Made by a program: the position numbers and the translations under genes. Positions 8,728-15,826 of a DNA stretch of 64,000 bases are shown piece by piece (the stretch's first letter is position 1; every line of letters starts with the position of its first letter). Source of the DNA: Bradyrhizobium sp. LTSP849 (GTDB lineage: Bacteria > Pseudomonadota > Alphaproteobacteria > Rhizobiales > Xanthobacteraceae); NCBI RefSeq assembly GCF_000938255.1, contig NZ_JYMR01000004.1, positions 248,001 to 312,000 on the forward strand, read 5' to 3'. Below the pieces are notes generated by a model that saw only the letters and a list, made by a program, of their open reading frames with translations, was not told where the DNA came from and did no database searches.

Positions 8728-9989
8728 CATGCGCGCAAGATCGAGCCCGCCGTCTCCAGCCCGCTCGCGAGCGCGGCCTCGACCGTGCCCATGTCGCGGC
8801 CGCGATAGAGCGCTTCGCCGGAGAACAGCACCGGGCCATCGGCGCGCGCCAAAATCGTCTGCGCCTCGCGTGTCTGCGGCGTCGCCCAGGAATAGGCGCC
8901 GCGCGCATAGGGATCGTGCGCCCAGTTGATCGCCACGGCCGCCACGACATCGCGCGCGAGATCGTTGCGCGGCAAGCCGAACACAGCCGCAAGCGAGTCG
9001 ATCCCGGCGTCGATCAGCGCTTGCGGATCGAGACCCGCCAGCTCCGCCGTCCGCGGGCCGCCAAACCAGCCGGTCAGCACGGGATCATCGGACGGACGCT
9101 GCGTCCACCACACCGGGATTGTCTCATCCGACAGCAGGAAGGTGAGATCCTCCGTCCGGTCATGCCACCATGGCTTCGTAAAACGCAGCAGGATCTTGAT
9201 GACATTGCCGAAGCCGATATCGGAAGCGAGCGCGGCCTTCTCCCGCGCGCGTTTCGGCAACGCGATCTCAGGCAATAGCGGCAGCGGCACGGTGAGGATC
9301 ACGCTGTCGCACGAGAGCGCCTCGTCACCGTCGCAGCGGACGGTCACAGTGCCGCCGCTCTCCTCGATCGCCGACACCACGCAACCGAGGCGAATCACAA
9401 CGCCATGCTCGCGGCACTCCGCGACCAGAAATTCGATCAGCCCGCCATAGCCGCCGATGATGCGCCCCTGCGTGTGGAGCCCGCCATCCATCCACTCCTC
9501 GCGCAAGGCCAGCGTGGAGGCGCGCTCGGGCTCGGCCGCGTCGTAGCCCTCGACCATCCGCTCGATGGAATGCCGCATCCGCGCGTACGCGTCGCCCGCG
9601 AAATGGCGGCGCAGGAACTCGGCGACGGTGAGGTCGTCCTTCAAGTCCCTCAACGCGGCATGAAGCTCGGCCTCATGCGGATCGTCGCGGCTCTCCCGCG
9701 AGAGCTCTGTGCCGTCAAAGCTCCATTGCGAGCCTGCGATGGCTTGCATCGACAGCCTCGCTTCGCGCAACAGGCCGCGCGTGACCGGCGCCTCGCCATG
9801 AACGAACTCGGCGCCGCCATCGGCGGGATAGCCGAACTGCGAGACCGGCAACGGCTGGATGCGCCCGCCGCAACGGTCACGCGCCTCCAGGATCGTGACT
9901 CGTTTCCCAGCGCGCGCAAGCTCGCGGGCCGCCATCAGGCCGGCGGCGCCGGCGCCGGCAATGACGATGTGCTTTGACTTGTCCGACAT
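8727..9989 (-). CDS. FAD-dependent amine oxidase
   Basis: A 420-residue flavoprotein starting MSDKSKHIVIAGAGAAGLMAARELA, with the FAD dinucleotide motif GAGAAG at about residues 11-16. LEARDRCGGRI (about 34-44) is the GGR motif of the amine oxidase family. ADGPVLFSGEALYRGRDMGTVEAALASG at the C-terminus is the closing FAD-binding block. The family oxidises primary amines or polyamines; the substrate is not predicted. There is no Tat or Sec signal. It is downstream of a RibD-like reductase gene, eight bases away on the same strand, so the two are probably co-transcribed. Confidence 0.9.
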   Translation of the reverse strand: MSDKSKHIVIAGAGAAGLMAARELARAGKRVTILEARDRCGGRIQPLPVSQFGYPADGGAEFVHGEAPVTRGLLREARLSMQAIAGSQWSFDGTELSRESRDDPHEAELHAALRDLKDDLTVAEFLRRHFAGDAYARMRHSIERMVEGYDAAEPERASTLALREEWMDGGLHTQGRIIGGYGGLIEFLVAECREHGVVIRLGCVVSAIEESGGTVTVRCDGDEALSCDSVILTVPLPLLPEIALPKRAREKAALASDIGFGNVIKILLRFTKPWWHDRTEDLTFLLSDETIPVWWTQRPSDDPVLTGWFGGPRTAELAGLDPQALIDAGIDSLAAVFGLPRNDLARDVVAAVAINWAHDPYARGAYSWATPQTREAQTILARADGPVLFSGEALYRGRDMGTVEAALASGLETAGSILRA

Positions 9990-9997
9990 GCAGCTAG

Positions 9998-10702
9998 CTA
10001 TTGGCCCACCGCGTCGTTCTGGATCAAATAGCGCAGCAACAAAACACCGCCGCCGAGCGGCCGCGTGCTCTCCAGCGTCATCGCGGTCAGCGGCGCGCGC
10101 TGGTCGCTGTCGGCGTCCGTCGAATCGAACACGAAGGGAGCGCCTCGGGCGCCATCCACCGCGGGACTGAGGATCAGGTTGAATTCGTCGATCAGGCCGG
10201 CACGCAGGAACGCGCCATTGGCGACGCCGCCACCCTCCACCAGCAGGCGCTTCACGCCAAGCTCGCGATTGAGGATGTCGAGCGCAAGCGCCAGGTTGAT
10301 TTCCGATTGGCCGGCGAAGATATAGGACACGCCCTCGCCGCGCAGGCCGGCAAGATGCGAATCCGGCACGCTCTCGGTCAGCACCACGACGATCGGATCG
10401 CCGCCGATGTCGGATCGGCCCCAGCCGATCTTGCCGTGCGCATCGAGCACGACGCCGTAGGTCTTCGCATCGCGCCGCACGAACCAGTTTTCGCGCGGAA
10501 GTTTCTCGCCCGACGTTGCGGGATAGGGCTTGCCCTTGGCGAACTCCGAGCCGGTGACTCGGCCGATCACCCAGGCATCGCCGCCGAGCTCGTCGTGGAT
10601 CTTCTCGAACCAGTCGGCGCCCGCGCTCTTCGGACGCCAGCGGCTGGGATGCGTGCGGCCGTCCAGGCTGGAGTGCATCAGACAGATGACGTAGGGTTTC
10701 AT
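9998..10702 (-). CDS. RibD C-terminal domain / dihydrofolate reductase-like protein
   Basis: A 234-residue protein of the fold shared by dihydrofolate reductase and the reductase half of RibD. VICLMHSSLDGRTHPSRW at the N-terminus and KRLLVEGGGVANGAFLRAGLIDEFNLILSP (about 160-190), the NADPH-binding VEGGG motif with LIDE, are diagnostic. No deaminase domain is fused, so it is not a full RibD; pteridine or flavin precursor reduction is possible. ATG at 10702 has CCGGAGA seven bases upstream. Confidence 0.88.
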   Translation of the reverse strand: MKPYVICLMHSSLDGRTHPSRWRPKSAGADWFEKIHDELGGDAWVIGRVTGSEFAKGKPYPATSGEKLPRENWFVRRDAKTYGVVLDAHGKIGWGRSDIGGDPIVVVLTESVPDSHLAGLRGEGVSYIFAGQSEINLALALDILNRELGVKRLLVEGGGVANGAFLRAGLIDEFNLILSPAVDGARGAPFVFDSTDADSDQRAPLTAMTLESTRPLGGGVLLLRYLIQNDAVGQ

Positions 10703-10738
10703 GCAAATTCTCCGGGGCAAATTCTCCGGGGGCAAGTC

Positions 10739-11410
10739 TCAGGCCGCCGGCCCATTGTTCTCAGTATCCTTGGCGCGATCGTTCACGATCACCGCGAGCG
10801 GATTGAGCTTTGGCGGCGCGACGAGCTTGAGCGTGTTGCTGTCGTGATGATTGAACGGGGCGCCTCTCACGAAAAGCTCGGTCTGGATCAGATAGCTCCA
10901 GCTGCCATCATCATTGAAGGTGATGTCGCAGCGATAAGTGTCGGTGCGGAAGGCTTGTTCCAGGAAGTCGGTCGAGCAGATGCCGTAAGTCGTGTCGCCA
11001 CGCTTCGCCGTGACGGAAATTTTCTTGTCATCCGGCTTGGCCTTGCCCGACGCGAGCAGCACCTGCCCGCGCGGGATCGCCAGCGTCTGCATGATCAGCC
11101 CGGTCGCGGGCTCCCACAGCCAGTAGCCGACCTGGTCGTGGAAGGTGATGTCCTCCTCGGGCGTGTTGATGTGAATGTGATAACGCAGCCCATAGAGCAG
11201 CTGCGGCCCATTGGCCTGCGGATCGATCGGGTCCATCCGGATATGCTCGATGAACACCCGCCGCTCCGGCCCCTCGGCCTTCGGATTGATGTCGATGCCC
11301 TTGTCCGCCTGCCAGACGCCGGCAAGACGGCGGAGCGGGCCGAGATTGGCAAGGCCGTCCGGCGAGACGTCCTCGGGCTCGGTGAAGATGTCGGCGGGAA
11401 TGGGAAGCAT
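10739..11410 (-). CDS. Nitrobindin-like (FABP-type) beta-barrel protein
   Basis: A 223-residue protein. LGPLRRLAGVWQADKGID (about 23-40) matches the LxGxWxGxG opening of the nitrobindin/THAP4 beta-barrel family, and GLRYHIHI, VGYWLWEPATGLIMQTLAIPRG supply later strands and likely pocket residues. Related proteins bind haem or hydrophobic ligands. Whether a proximal histidine is kept cannot be judged without alignment. It lies 36 bp upstream of the RibD-like gene on the same strand, so a three-gene unit with that gene and the amine oxidase is plausible. Confidence 0.8.
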   Translation of the reverse strand: MLPIPADIFTEPEDVSPDGLANLGPLRRLAGVWQADKGIDINPKAEGPERRVFIEHIRMDPIDPQANGPQLLYGLRYHIHINTPEEDITFHDQVGYWLWEPATGLIMQTLAIPRGQVLLASGKAKPDDKKISVTAKRGDTTYGICSTDFLEQAFRTDTYRCDITFNDDGSWSYLIQTELFVRGAPFNHHDSNTLKLVAPPKLNPLAVIVNDRAKDTENNGPAA

Positions 11411-11459
11411 GGCGGCCTCGTGGGGTTACTGAGGCCAGCCATATCACGAAGACCACTCG

Positions 11460-11485
11460 CCCGCATGAGCGAAGCGACATGCGGG
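11460..11485. repeat. Short palindrome and decayed repeat between genes
   Basis: CCCGCATG and its inverse CATGCGGG enclose AGCGAAGCGA. Just downstream (about 11507-11550) CACCCGGATGTCGCC ... GATCCGGGC looks like a decayed member of the repeat family found at 499 and 31890. Confidence 0.55.
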
Positions 11486-11573
11486 ATGGGCGCTGACCGC
11501 AACACCCGGATGTCGCCTTCGCTGATCCGGGCTTCGCTGGCTACGCGCGCCGCGTCAACAAGGCGGCCCTAAG

Positions 11574-12080
11574 TCAACGCCATCCCGCAGCCAACGCCAC
11601 GCTGCTGCAATACGCCATGGTTTCGCCGGATCGCCAGCCGGTGACCCGCCCGGCCTCCTTGCACTCGTCGTAGCTTTTGTAATTGCCGACGTTGCGGCAC
11701 GTGGCCGAGTACACGCCGCCCGTAGCGTTGCAGCCGACCCAGGGCTGATTGGCCGTCTTGAAACTCGATTGGCAACCGCCGACGCAGCTGCCGGTTTCGC
11801 GTTCGAGCTTGGCGAGCTTCACGGTATCCGACATCGGCGCGGTCGCCGTCGAAATTGATGACGACGTGCGGAAGCCTGTGCTGCGGGCTGCCAAATGATG
11901 CGCCGGCCTGGGCGGCCTCACCACCTGCTTCGGCGCATCGACCGTAACGCCGGGAAGGGTATCGGCACCGGCCAAGGGGGTCGGTTGAGACATTGCCGTG
12001 CCGCTCAGGCAGCACAGCAACAGTGCAATCGACGGGATAGCGACAGCGGGACGCGTAACGAAGTGCAACGACAACGTCAT
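11574..12080 (-). CDS. Hypothetical secreted cysteine-rich protein
   Basis: From the ATG at 12080 (MTLSLHFVTRP, GGAAGG eight bases upstream; an ATG two codons earlier is too close to that site) the product has 168 residues. It has a hydrophobic signal (IPSIALLLCCLSGTAMS), a linker, and a C-terminal domain of about 80 residues with six cysteines (CVGGC, GCNAT, ATCRN, DECKE, AYCSS). The regular spacing suggests a disulfide-stabilised extracytoplasmic domain. I do not recognise the family. Strongly diverged from neighbours only in composition of the linker. Confidence 0.65.
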   Translation of the reverse strand: MTLSLHFVTRPAVAIPSIALLLCCLSGTAMSQPTPLAGADTLPGVTVDAPKQVVRPPRPAHHLAARSTGFRTSSSISTATAPMSDTVKLAKLERETGSCVGGCQSSFKTANQPWVGCNATGGVYSATCRNVGNYKSYDECKEAGRVTGWRSGETMAYCSSVALAAGWR

Positions 12081-12457
12081 GGCCATGTCCTTCCAGATGC
12101 GGGGACGGTCAATTCCATCCCGGAGTCGAATTCTATCACGCGTCGATCGAAGCTGCATCGTCGAATCATGCAACTCATTGCAGCTCTGCCGCTGCGCCAA
12201 TGGCGGCGCATCTGCCACAGTTTTAATCAGCCCCCGGGTGACCGGGAGCCGGATTTCCAGCAAAGGCGCGAACGGCTCGCCATGCGCGAAATCATCGGAG
12301 CCGCCCAAGACATCGTGTTCGGCGTTCCCGTTTGCGCTGCGGAATCGAGGTGCTAAAGACCAAGGCTAGCAGACTGTGACACCCACATCGGCGGATGACG
12401 CTGCTGCCACGGTGACGTTCAAGTGAAGCGAGTGACTACCAAGCGAGCAAATTCGGA
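12081..12457. other. Intergenic region between divergent genes
   Basis: About 377 bp upstream of both the secreted cysteine-rich protein (leftward) and the LuxR-type regulator (rightward). It is less GC-rich than the flanks near 12120-12180. I see no clear terminator, repeat or regulator site, so it probably only carries the two promoters. Confidence 0.4.
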
Positions 12458-13600
12458 ATGCAGCAGGCTTCGGTCGAGAAGTTCTCAGATCTCATTGGCG
12501 CCATCTACGATTGTGTGATCACGCCTGAACGATGGACCGAGGTTTTGGATGAGATTTGCGCGGAGTTCGGCTTTGCCACCGGCGCGCTCTCGGTAACCAG
12601 CCTCACAAACATGAGCGCCCGCGTAAATGCGGTCTCCAGGAGCGACCTGGCCCAGATGGCTCACAACGGGATCGCGTATGGGGCCGACATCATCGAACTC
12701 TGGGGCGGCGTCGAGCGCATTCAGCAATACCCGCTCGGAGAACCGATCGTTCAATCCCAGGCCGTCCGGCAGGACATCATTTCCAACAATCGCTATTATC
12801 GCGAGTGGGCGATGCCCAAGGGCTTGTTCGACGCCGTCGCCGTCGGCCTCGTTCGCGACAGGATGATGGTTGGAAACGCGATCTTCAGTCAGCATCAGTC
12901 GGCCGGCCCGATCGGCGATGCGCAGCTCGACGGATTGCGCATTCTGGCACCTCACATCCGCCGCGCCGTGACGATCAGCAATCTGTTCGACATGAAGACG
13001 GTGGAAGCCGCGACATTCGCCGCGACCGTGGAGGCGCTGACGGTCGGAGTCGTCCTGGCGGACGAGGAGTCCAAGATCGTTCACGCCAACGCCGCGGCCA
13101 CTGCCATGCTCGCAGCCGGTGATCCCATCGTGGATCGACAAGGCCGGATCGCCGTTCAATCCGCGGCGACCACCAGCACATTGCAATCGGCCATCGCGCA
13201 GGCCGCGAAGGACGAGGCGACGCTCGGCCAAAAAGGCATCGGCATCCCGATCCCCAGCGCCGGCGGTGACCCTCTCGTCATCCACGTTCTGCCGTTGCGA
13301 CGCAGCCACATGCGATCCGGCCTGAACCAGAGAGCCGCCGCCGCTCTATTCGTGGCGTCCGCCTCCGGGCCGCCGCGCTTGCCTCACGATGCGCTCACCC
13401 AGCTCTATGACCTGACGCCGGCCGAGATTCGTATCTTCGAGCTGATTTGCGAAGGCGAGACGCGAGACGCGATCTCGTCGTTGCTCGGCGTTTCCCTCAG
13501 CACCGTGAAGAGCCACCTGTTTCATGTGTTCGAGAAGACGGGCTGTCGGCGCCAGGTCGATCTGGTGAGGCTGGCGAAGTCGTTGACGTTTCCGGTGTGA
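12458..13600 (+). CDS. LuxR-family transcriptional regulator
   Basis: A 380-residue regulator. The C-terminal helix-turn-helix (about 318-375) reads LTPAEIRIFELICEGETRDAISSLLGVSLSTVKSHLFHVFEKTGC and is a complete GerE/LuxR-type DNA-binding domain. Residues 190-290 look like a degenerate PAS-type sensor (VEALTVGVVLADEESKIVHANAAATAML). The N-terminal 180 residues are an uncharacterised sensory region common to this group of alphaproteobacterial regulators. It is not next to a LuxI gene and lacks an autoinducer-binding domain, so quorum sensing is not implied. Target genes are unknown. Confidence 0.88.
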   Translation: MQQASVEKFSDLIGAIYDCVITPERWTEVLDEICAEFGFATGALSVTSLTNMSARVNAVSRSDLAQMAHNGIAYGADIIELWGGVERIQQYPLGEPIVQSQAVRQDIISNNRYYREWAMPKGLFDAVAVGLVRDRMMVGNAIFSQHQSAGPIGDAQLDGLRILAPHIRRAVTISNLFDMKTVEAATFAATVEALTVGVVLADEESKIVHANAAATAMLAAGDPIVDRQGRIAVQSAATTSTLQSAIAQAAKDEATLGQKGIGIPIPSAGGDPLVIHVLPLRRSHMRSGLNQRAAAALFVASASGPPRLPHDALTQLYDLTPAEIRIFELICEGETRDAISSLLGVSLSTVKSHLFHVFEKTGCRRQVDLVRLAKSLTFPV

Positions 13601-13619
13601 GTCGAGGACGGCCACGGTG

Positions 13620-13687
13620 CACTCAGTTCGGCGATTTTGCGGTCGATCAAGGTGACCTATTGGTTCGAGCGTGCATCGCGTGCGCTG
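13620..13687 (+). repeat. 68-bp imperfect direct repeat, left copy
   Basis: This segment aligns without gaps to 18325-18392; by hand count 53 of 68 bases match, including GCGATTTTGCGG, CCTAT, GGTTCGA and GTGCAT. The two copies lie just outside the toxin-antitoxin and primase-helicase genes. The 392-bp gap between the regulator and the antitoxin holds this repeat and the operator at 13960; otherwise I see no gene in it. Confidence 0.7.
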
Positions 13688-13959
13688 TCACCGCAGTGAC
13701 AAAACCCGGATGTCGCTACGCCCGCTCCGGCCATCGCTGTCTCGCGCAATTTTCTGGAAGAGGCCGCCGGGTGGCTGGAATGGCGCACCATTCAAAGTCG
13801 TATTGCGAACTTATACCATTGAAATATCGCTGTAATTTCTACTCCCAACTTGAGTGACCCTACGATCCCTTGGTAGATTTATTGAAGGTCTGCTCACCGG
13901 CAATGGTTTATTGCGCCATCGCGAAGTGAGCAGGCACCGCAGAATGTGATCGGCTCTTG

Positions 13960-13993
13960 TATGTCAGAAAAATATATAGTATTTTCTGACATA
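13960..13993 (+). promoter_or_regulatory. Inverted-repeat operator over the antitoxin promoter
   Basis: Perfect 12-base arms TATGTCAGAAAA (13960-13971) and TTTTCTGACATA (13982-13993) surround a TATATAGTA core that looks like a -10 box. The last base of the right arm is the A of the antitoxin ATG. AbiE-type antitoxins of known systems bind inverted repeats at their own promoter, so autoregulation is inferred. Confidence 0.75.
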
Positions 13994-14622
13994 TGAAACG
14001 CCCGCTCGCATCGGTCTCCGCCCGGATCATGAATCGTGCCCGCGCGGGCGGCCGCGGAGGCGTATTTACCCCCAACGACTTCCTGGACGTAGCCGGACGC
14101 GCCGCGGTCGATCAGGCGCTCTCCCGTCTGGTTAAGGGCAGCCAGCTGCGCCGCTTGACGCGTGGCCTGTACGATTTCCCCAAGGTACACCCGAAGCTCG
14201 GCGCGCTGTCGCCCACTCCCGACGACGTTGCGCAGGCGCTCGCCCGCGAGACCGGTTCGCGGGTGCAAATCGCCGGAGCCCGTGCGGTGAATGCCCTTGG
14301 CTTGTCCACCCAAGTTCCGGCCCAGAGCATCTATCTGACCGATGGTCCATCCCGGCGTGTCGTGCTGGGCAGGCGGGTCGTCGACCTGCGCCATGCTTCG
14401 CCCAAGCACCTGATCGCTCCGGGCAGCCCGGCTGGGACCGTTGTTCAGGCATTGCGGCATCTAGGTCCTGCACGAGCCACTGATGTCGTTCATGTCGCCG
14501 CTCGCCAATTGTCCGCCCGCGATAAGAAGACGCTCGCCACGAGTGTCTTCCAGGCGCCCGCGTGGATGCGGCCGACGCTGGTATCCATCGCAAACGCCAT
14601 CTCCGGTGCAGTTGATGGATAA
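13993..14622 (+). CDS. AbiEi-like antitoxin (DUF6088 type)
   Basis: A 209-residue protein. The N-terminal winged-helix region (GGRGGVFTPNDFLDVAGRAAVDQALSRLVKGSQLRRLTRGLYDFPK, about 20-62) is the hallmark of DUF6088/AbiEi-type transcriptional antitoxins, and the remainder is the antitoxin body. No ribosome site precedes the ATG: the -10-like TATAGT ends only 13 bases upstream, so the message should be leaderless or nearly so. The stop overlaps the toxin start by eight bases, the usual arrangement for type IV pairs. It would neutralise the toxin and repress its own promoter. Confidence 0.9.
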   Translation: MKRPLASVSARIMNRARAGGRGGVFTPNDFLDVAGRAAVDQALSRLVKGSQLRRLTRGLYDFPKVHPKLGALSPTPDDVAQALARETGSRVQIAGARAVNALGLSTQVPAQSIYLTDGPSRRVVLGRRVVDLRHASPKHLIAPGSPAGTVVQALRHLGPARATDVVHVAARQLSARDKKTLATSVFQAPAWMRPTLVSIANAISGAVDG

Positions 14623-15670
14623 GGTCGCCCTGCTCGACGAGCCCGATCGCTCGGCCTTATTCGGCGAGACAGGTGCAGCACGCGGTGTTGCCAACACCAT
14701 CATCGAGAAAGACTTTTGGGTCTGCTGGACCCTGAAACGTCTCTTCGAGCTGCAGAAGGAGGATACGCCAACCCTGATCTTCAAGGGCGGGACGTCCCTA
14801 TCCAAGGCGTTTGGCGTGATCCGCCGCTTCTCCGAGGACATCGACCTGTCCTTTGACCGCGCTGGTCTCGGTTATACCGGCGAGCGAAATCCGGAAAGGG
14901 AAGGGATCAGCAAGAAGCAGGCAAGCAGGCTCATCGAGGAGCTCGTCAGCGACGTCGAAAAGCACATCGCAGAGAAACTGATGCCGGCCCTCCAGTCGGC
15001 GATACTTCAGCATCTTGGCGGGCCGACGCAGGGCGAGTGGTCACTGGAGATCGATGCGAATGATCCGCAGACAGTGAACTTTCACTACCCGACAGCGCTG
15101 TCCGAGGAGGAGTACGAAGGCATGGCCTACATCACTCCGCGGGTGAAGCTGGAGTTCGGTGCGCGTGGTGACCCGTGGCCGAGCGAGGAGAAGATCATCC
15201 GTCCCTATGCAGCGGATGAATACCCGGACTTCTTCGAGGACCCGGATTGCACCGTGACTGTACTATCCGCGCGGCGCACGTTTTGGGAGAAGGCTACGGC
15301 CCTACACGCAGAAGCCCACCGACCGAACGACTTGCCAACGCCGCAACATTTCTCACGGCACTACTACGACATCGCCATGCTCATCGACACCGAATACGGG
15401 AAGGCGGCAGCAGCCGACTTCAAGCTTCTCGAGCAGGTTGCTAAGCACAAGGCCGTATTTTTTCGCTCAGCCTGGGCGAACTATGACACGGCGAGGCCGG
15501 GGACGTTGCGGCTGATGCCGTCTGAGGCGCGCCTGAGGGATTTGCGCGCAGACTATCGCGACATGGCGCCGATGATGTTTGAAGATAAGCCATTGTCGTT
15601 CGACGATATCATCGCTCGCGTCCAAGAGCTGCAAGACACCATCAACGCGTCGCCATGGAGCGCTCCATGA
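14615..15670 (+). CDS. AbiEii/AbiGii-family nucleotidyltransferase toxin
   Basis: A 351-residue protein with the family's nucleotidyltransferase signature: EKDFW at 31-35, GGTSLSK at 58-64 and DID at 75-77 (the metal-binding D-x-D). In characterised members the toxin transfers nucleotides to tRNA acceptor ends or otherwise blocks growth, giving abortive phage infection or plasmid stability. The start overlaps the antitoxin stop. All visible catalytic positions are kept, so it is probably active. Later FWEKATALHAEAHR is also typical. Confidence 0.92.
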   Translation: MDKVALLDEPDRSALFGETGAARGVANTIIEKDFWVCWTLKRLFELQKEDTPTLIFKGGTSLSKAFGVIRRFSEDIDLSFDRAGLGYTGERNPEREGISKKQASRLIEELVSDVEKHIAEKLMPALQSAILQHLGGPTQGEWSLEIDANDPQTVNFHYPTALSEEEYEGMAYITPRVKLEFGARGDPWPSEEKIIRPYAADEYPDFFEDPDCTVTVLSARRTFWEKATALHAEAHRPNDLPTPQHFSRHYYDIAMLIDTEYGKAAAADFKLLEQVAKHKAVFFRSAWANYDTARPGTLRLMPSEARLRDLRADYRDMAPMMFEDKPLSFDDIIARVQELQDTINASPWSAP

Positions 15671-15750
15671 TGTCGCGTGCAGTTATGGACGAGCTGAAAT
15701 TCTGCGTCGCAGAGTTCGAGCGCTTCACCCCTGAAGGCATTCGACTATAA
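15670..15750 (+). CDS. Tiny ORF coupled to the toxin stop
   Basis: A 26-codon frame begins at the ATG of the TGATG overlap with the toxin stop and ends at TAA 15748. The peptide starts MSRAVMDELKFCVAEFERF. The overlap would permit coupled translation. It may be a remnant of a longer gene or chance; no family can be named for a peptide this short. Confidence 0.3.
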   Translation: MSRAVMDELKFCVAEFERFTPEGIRL

Positions 15751-15826
15751 TCTCGATCTCGTGTCAGGAGACAGGAAGCGGAAATGCTCCGCTTATTTGC
15801 CCTAGAAATTGTACAGGGTAGCCACC

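Noticed and set aside
8727..10706. An open frame that would fuse a 240-residue N-terminus to the amine oxidase
   Set aside because: The upstream part is an out-of-frame shadow of the RibD-like gene (9998-10702), which has clear domain motifs in its own frame; the amine oxidase starts at 9989 with its FAD motif.
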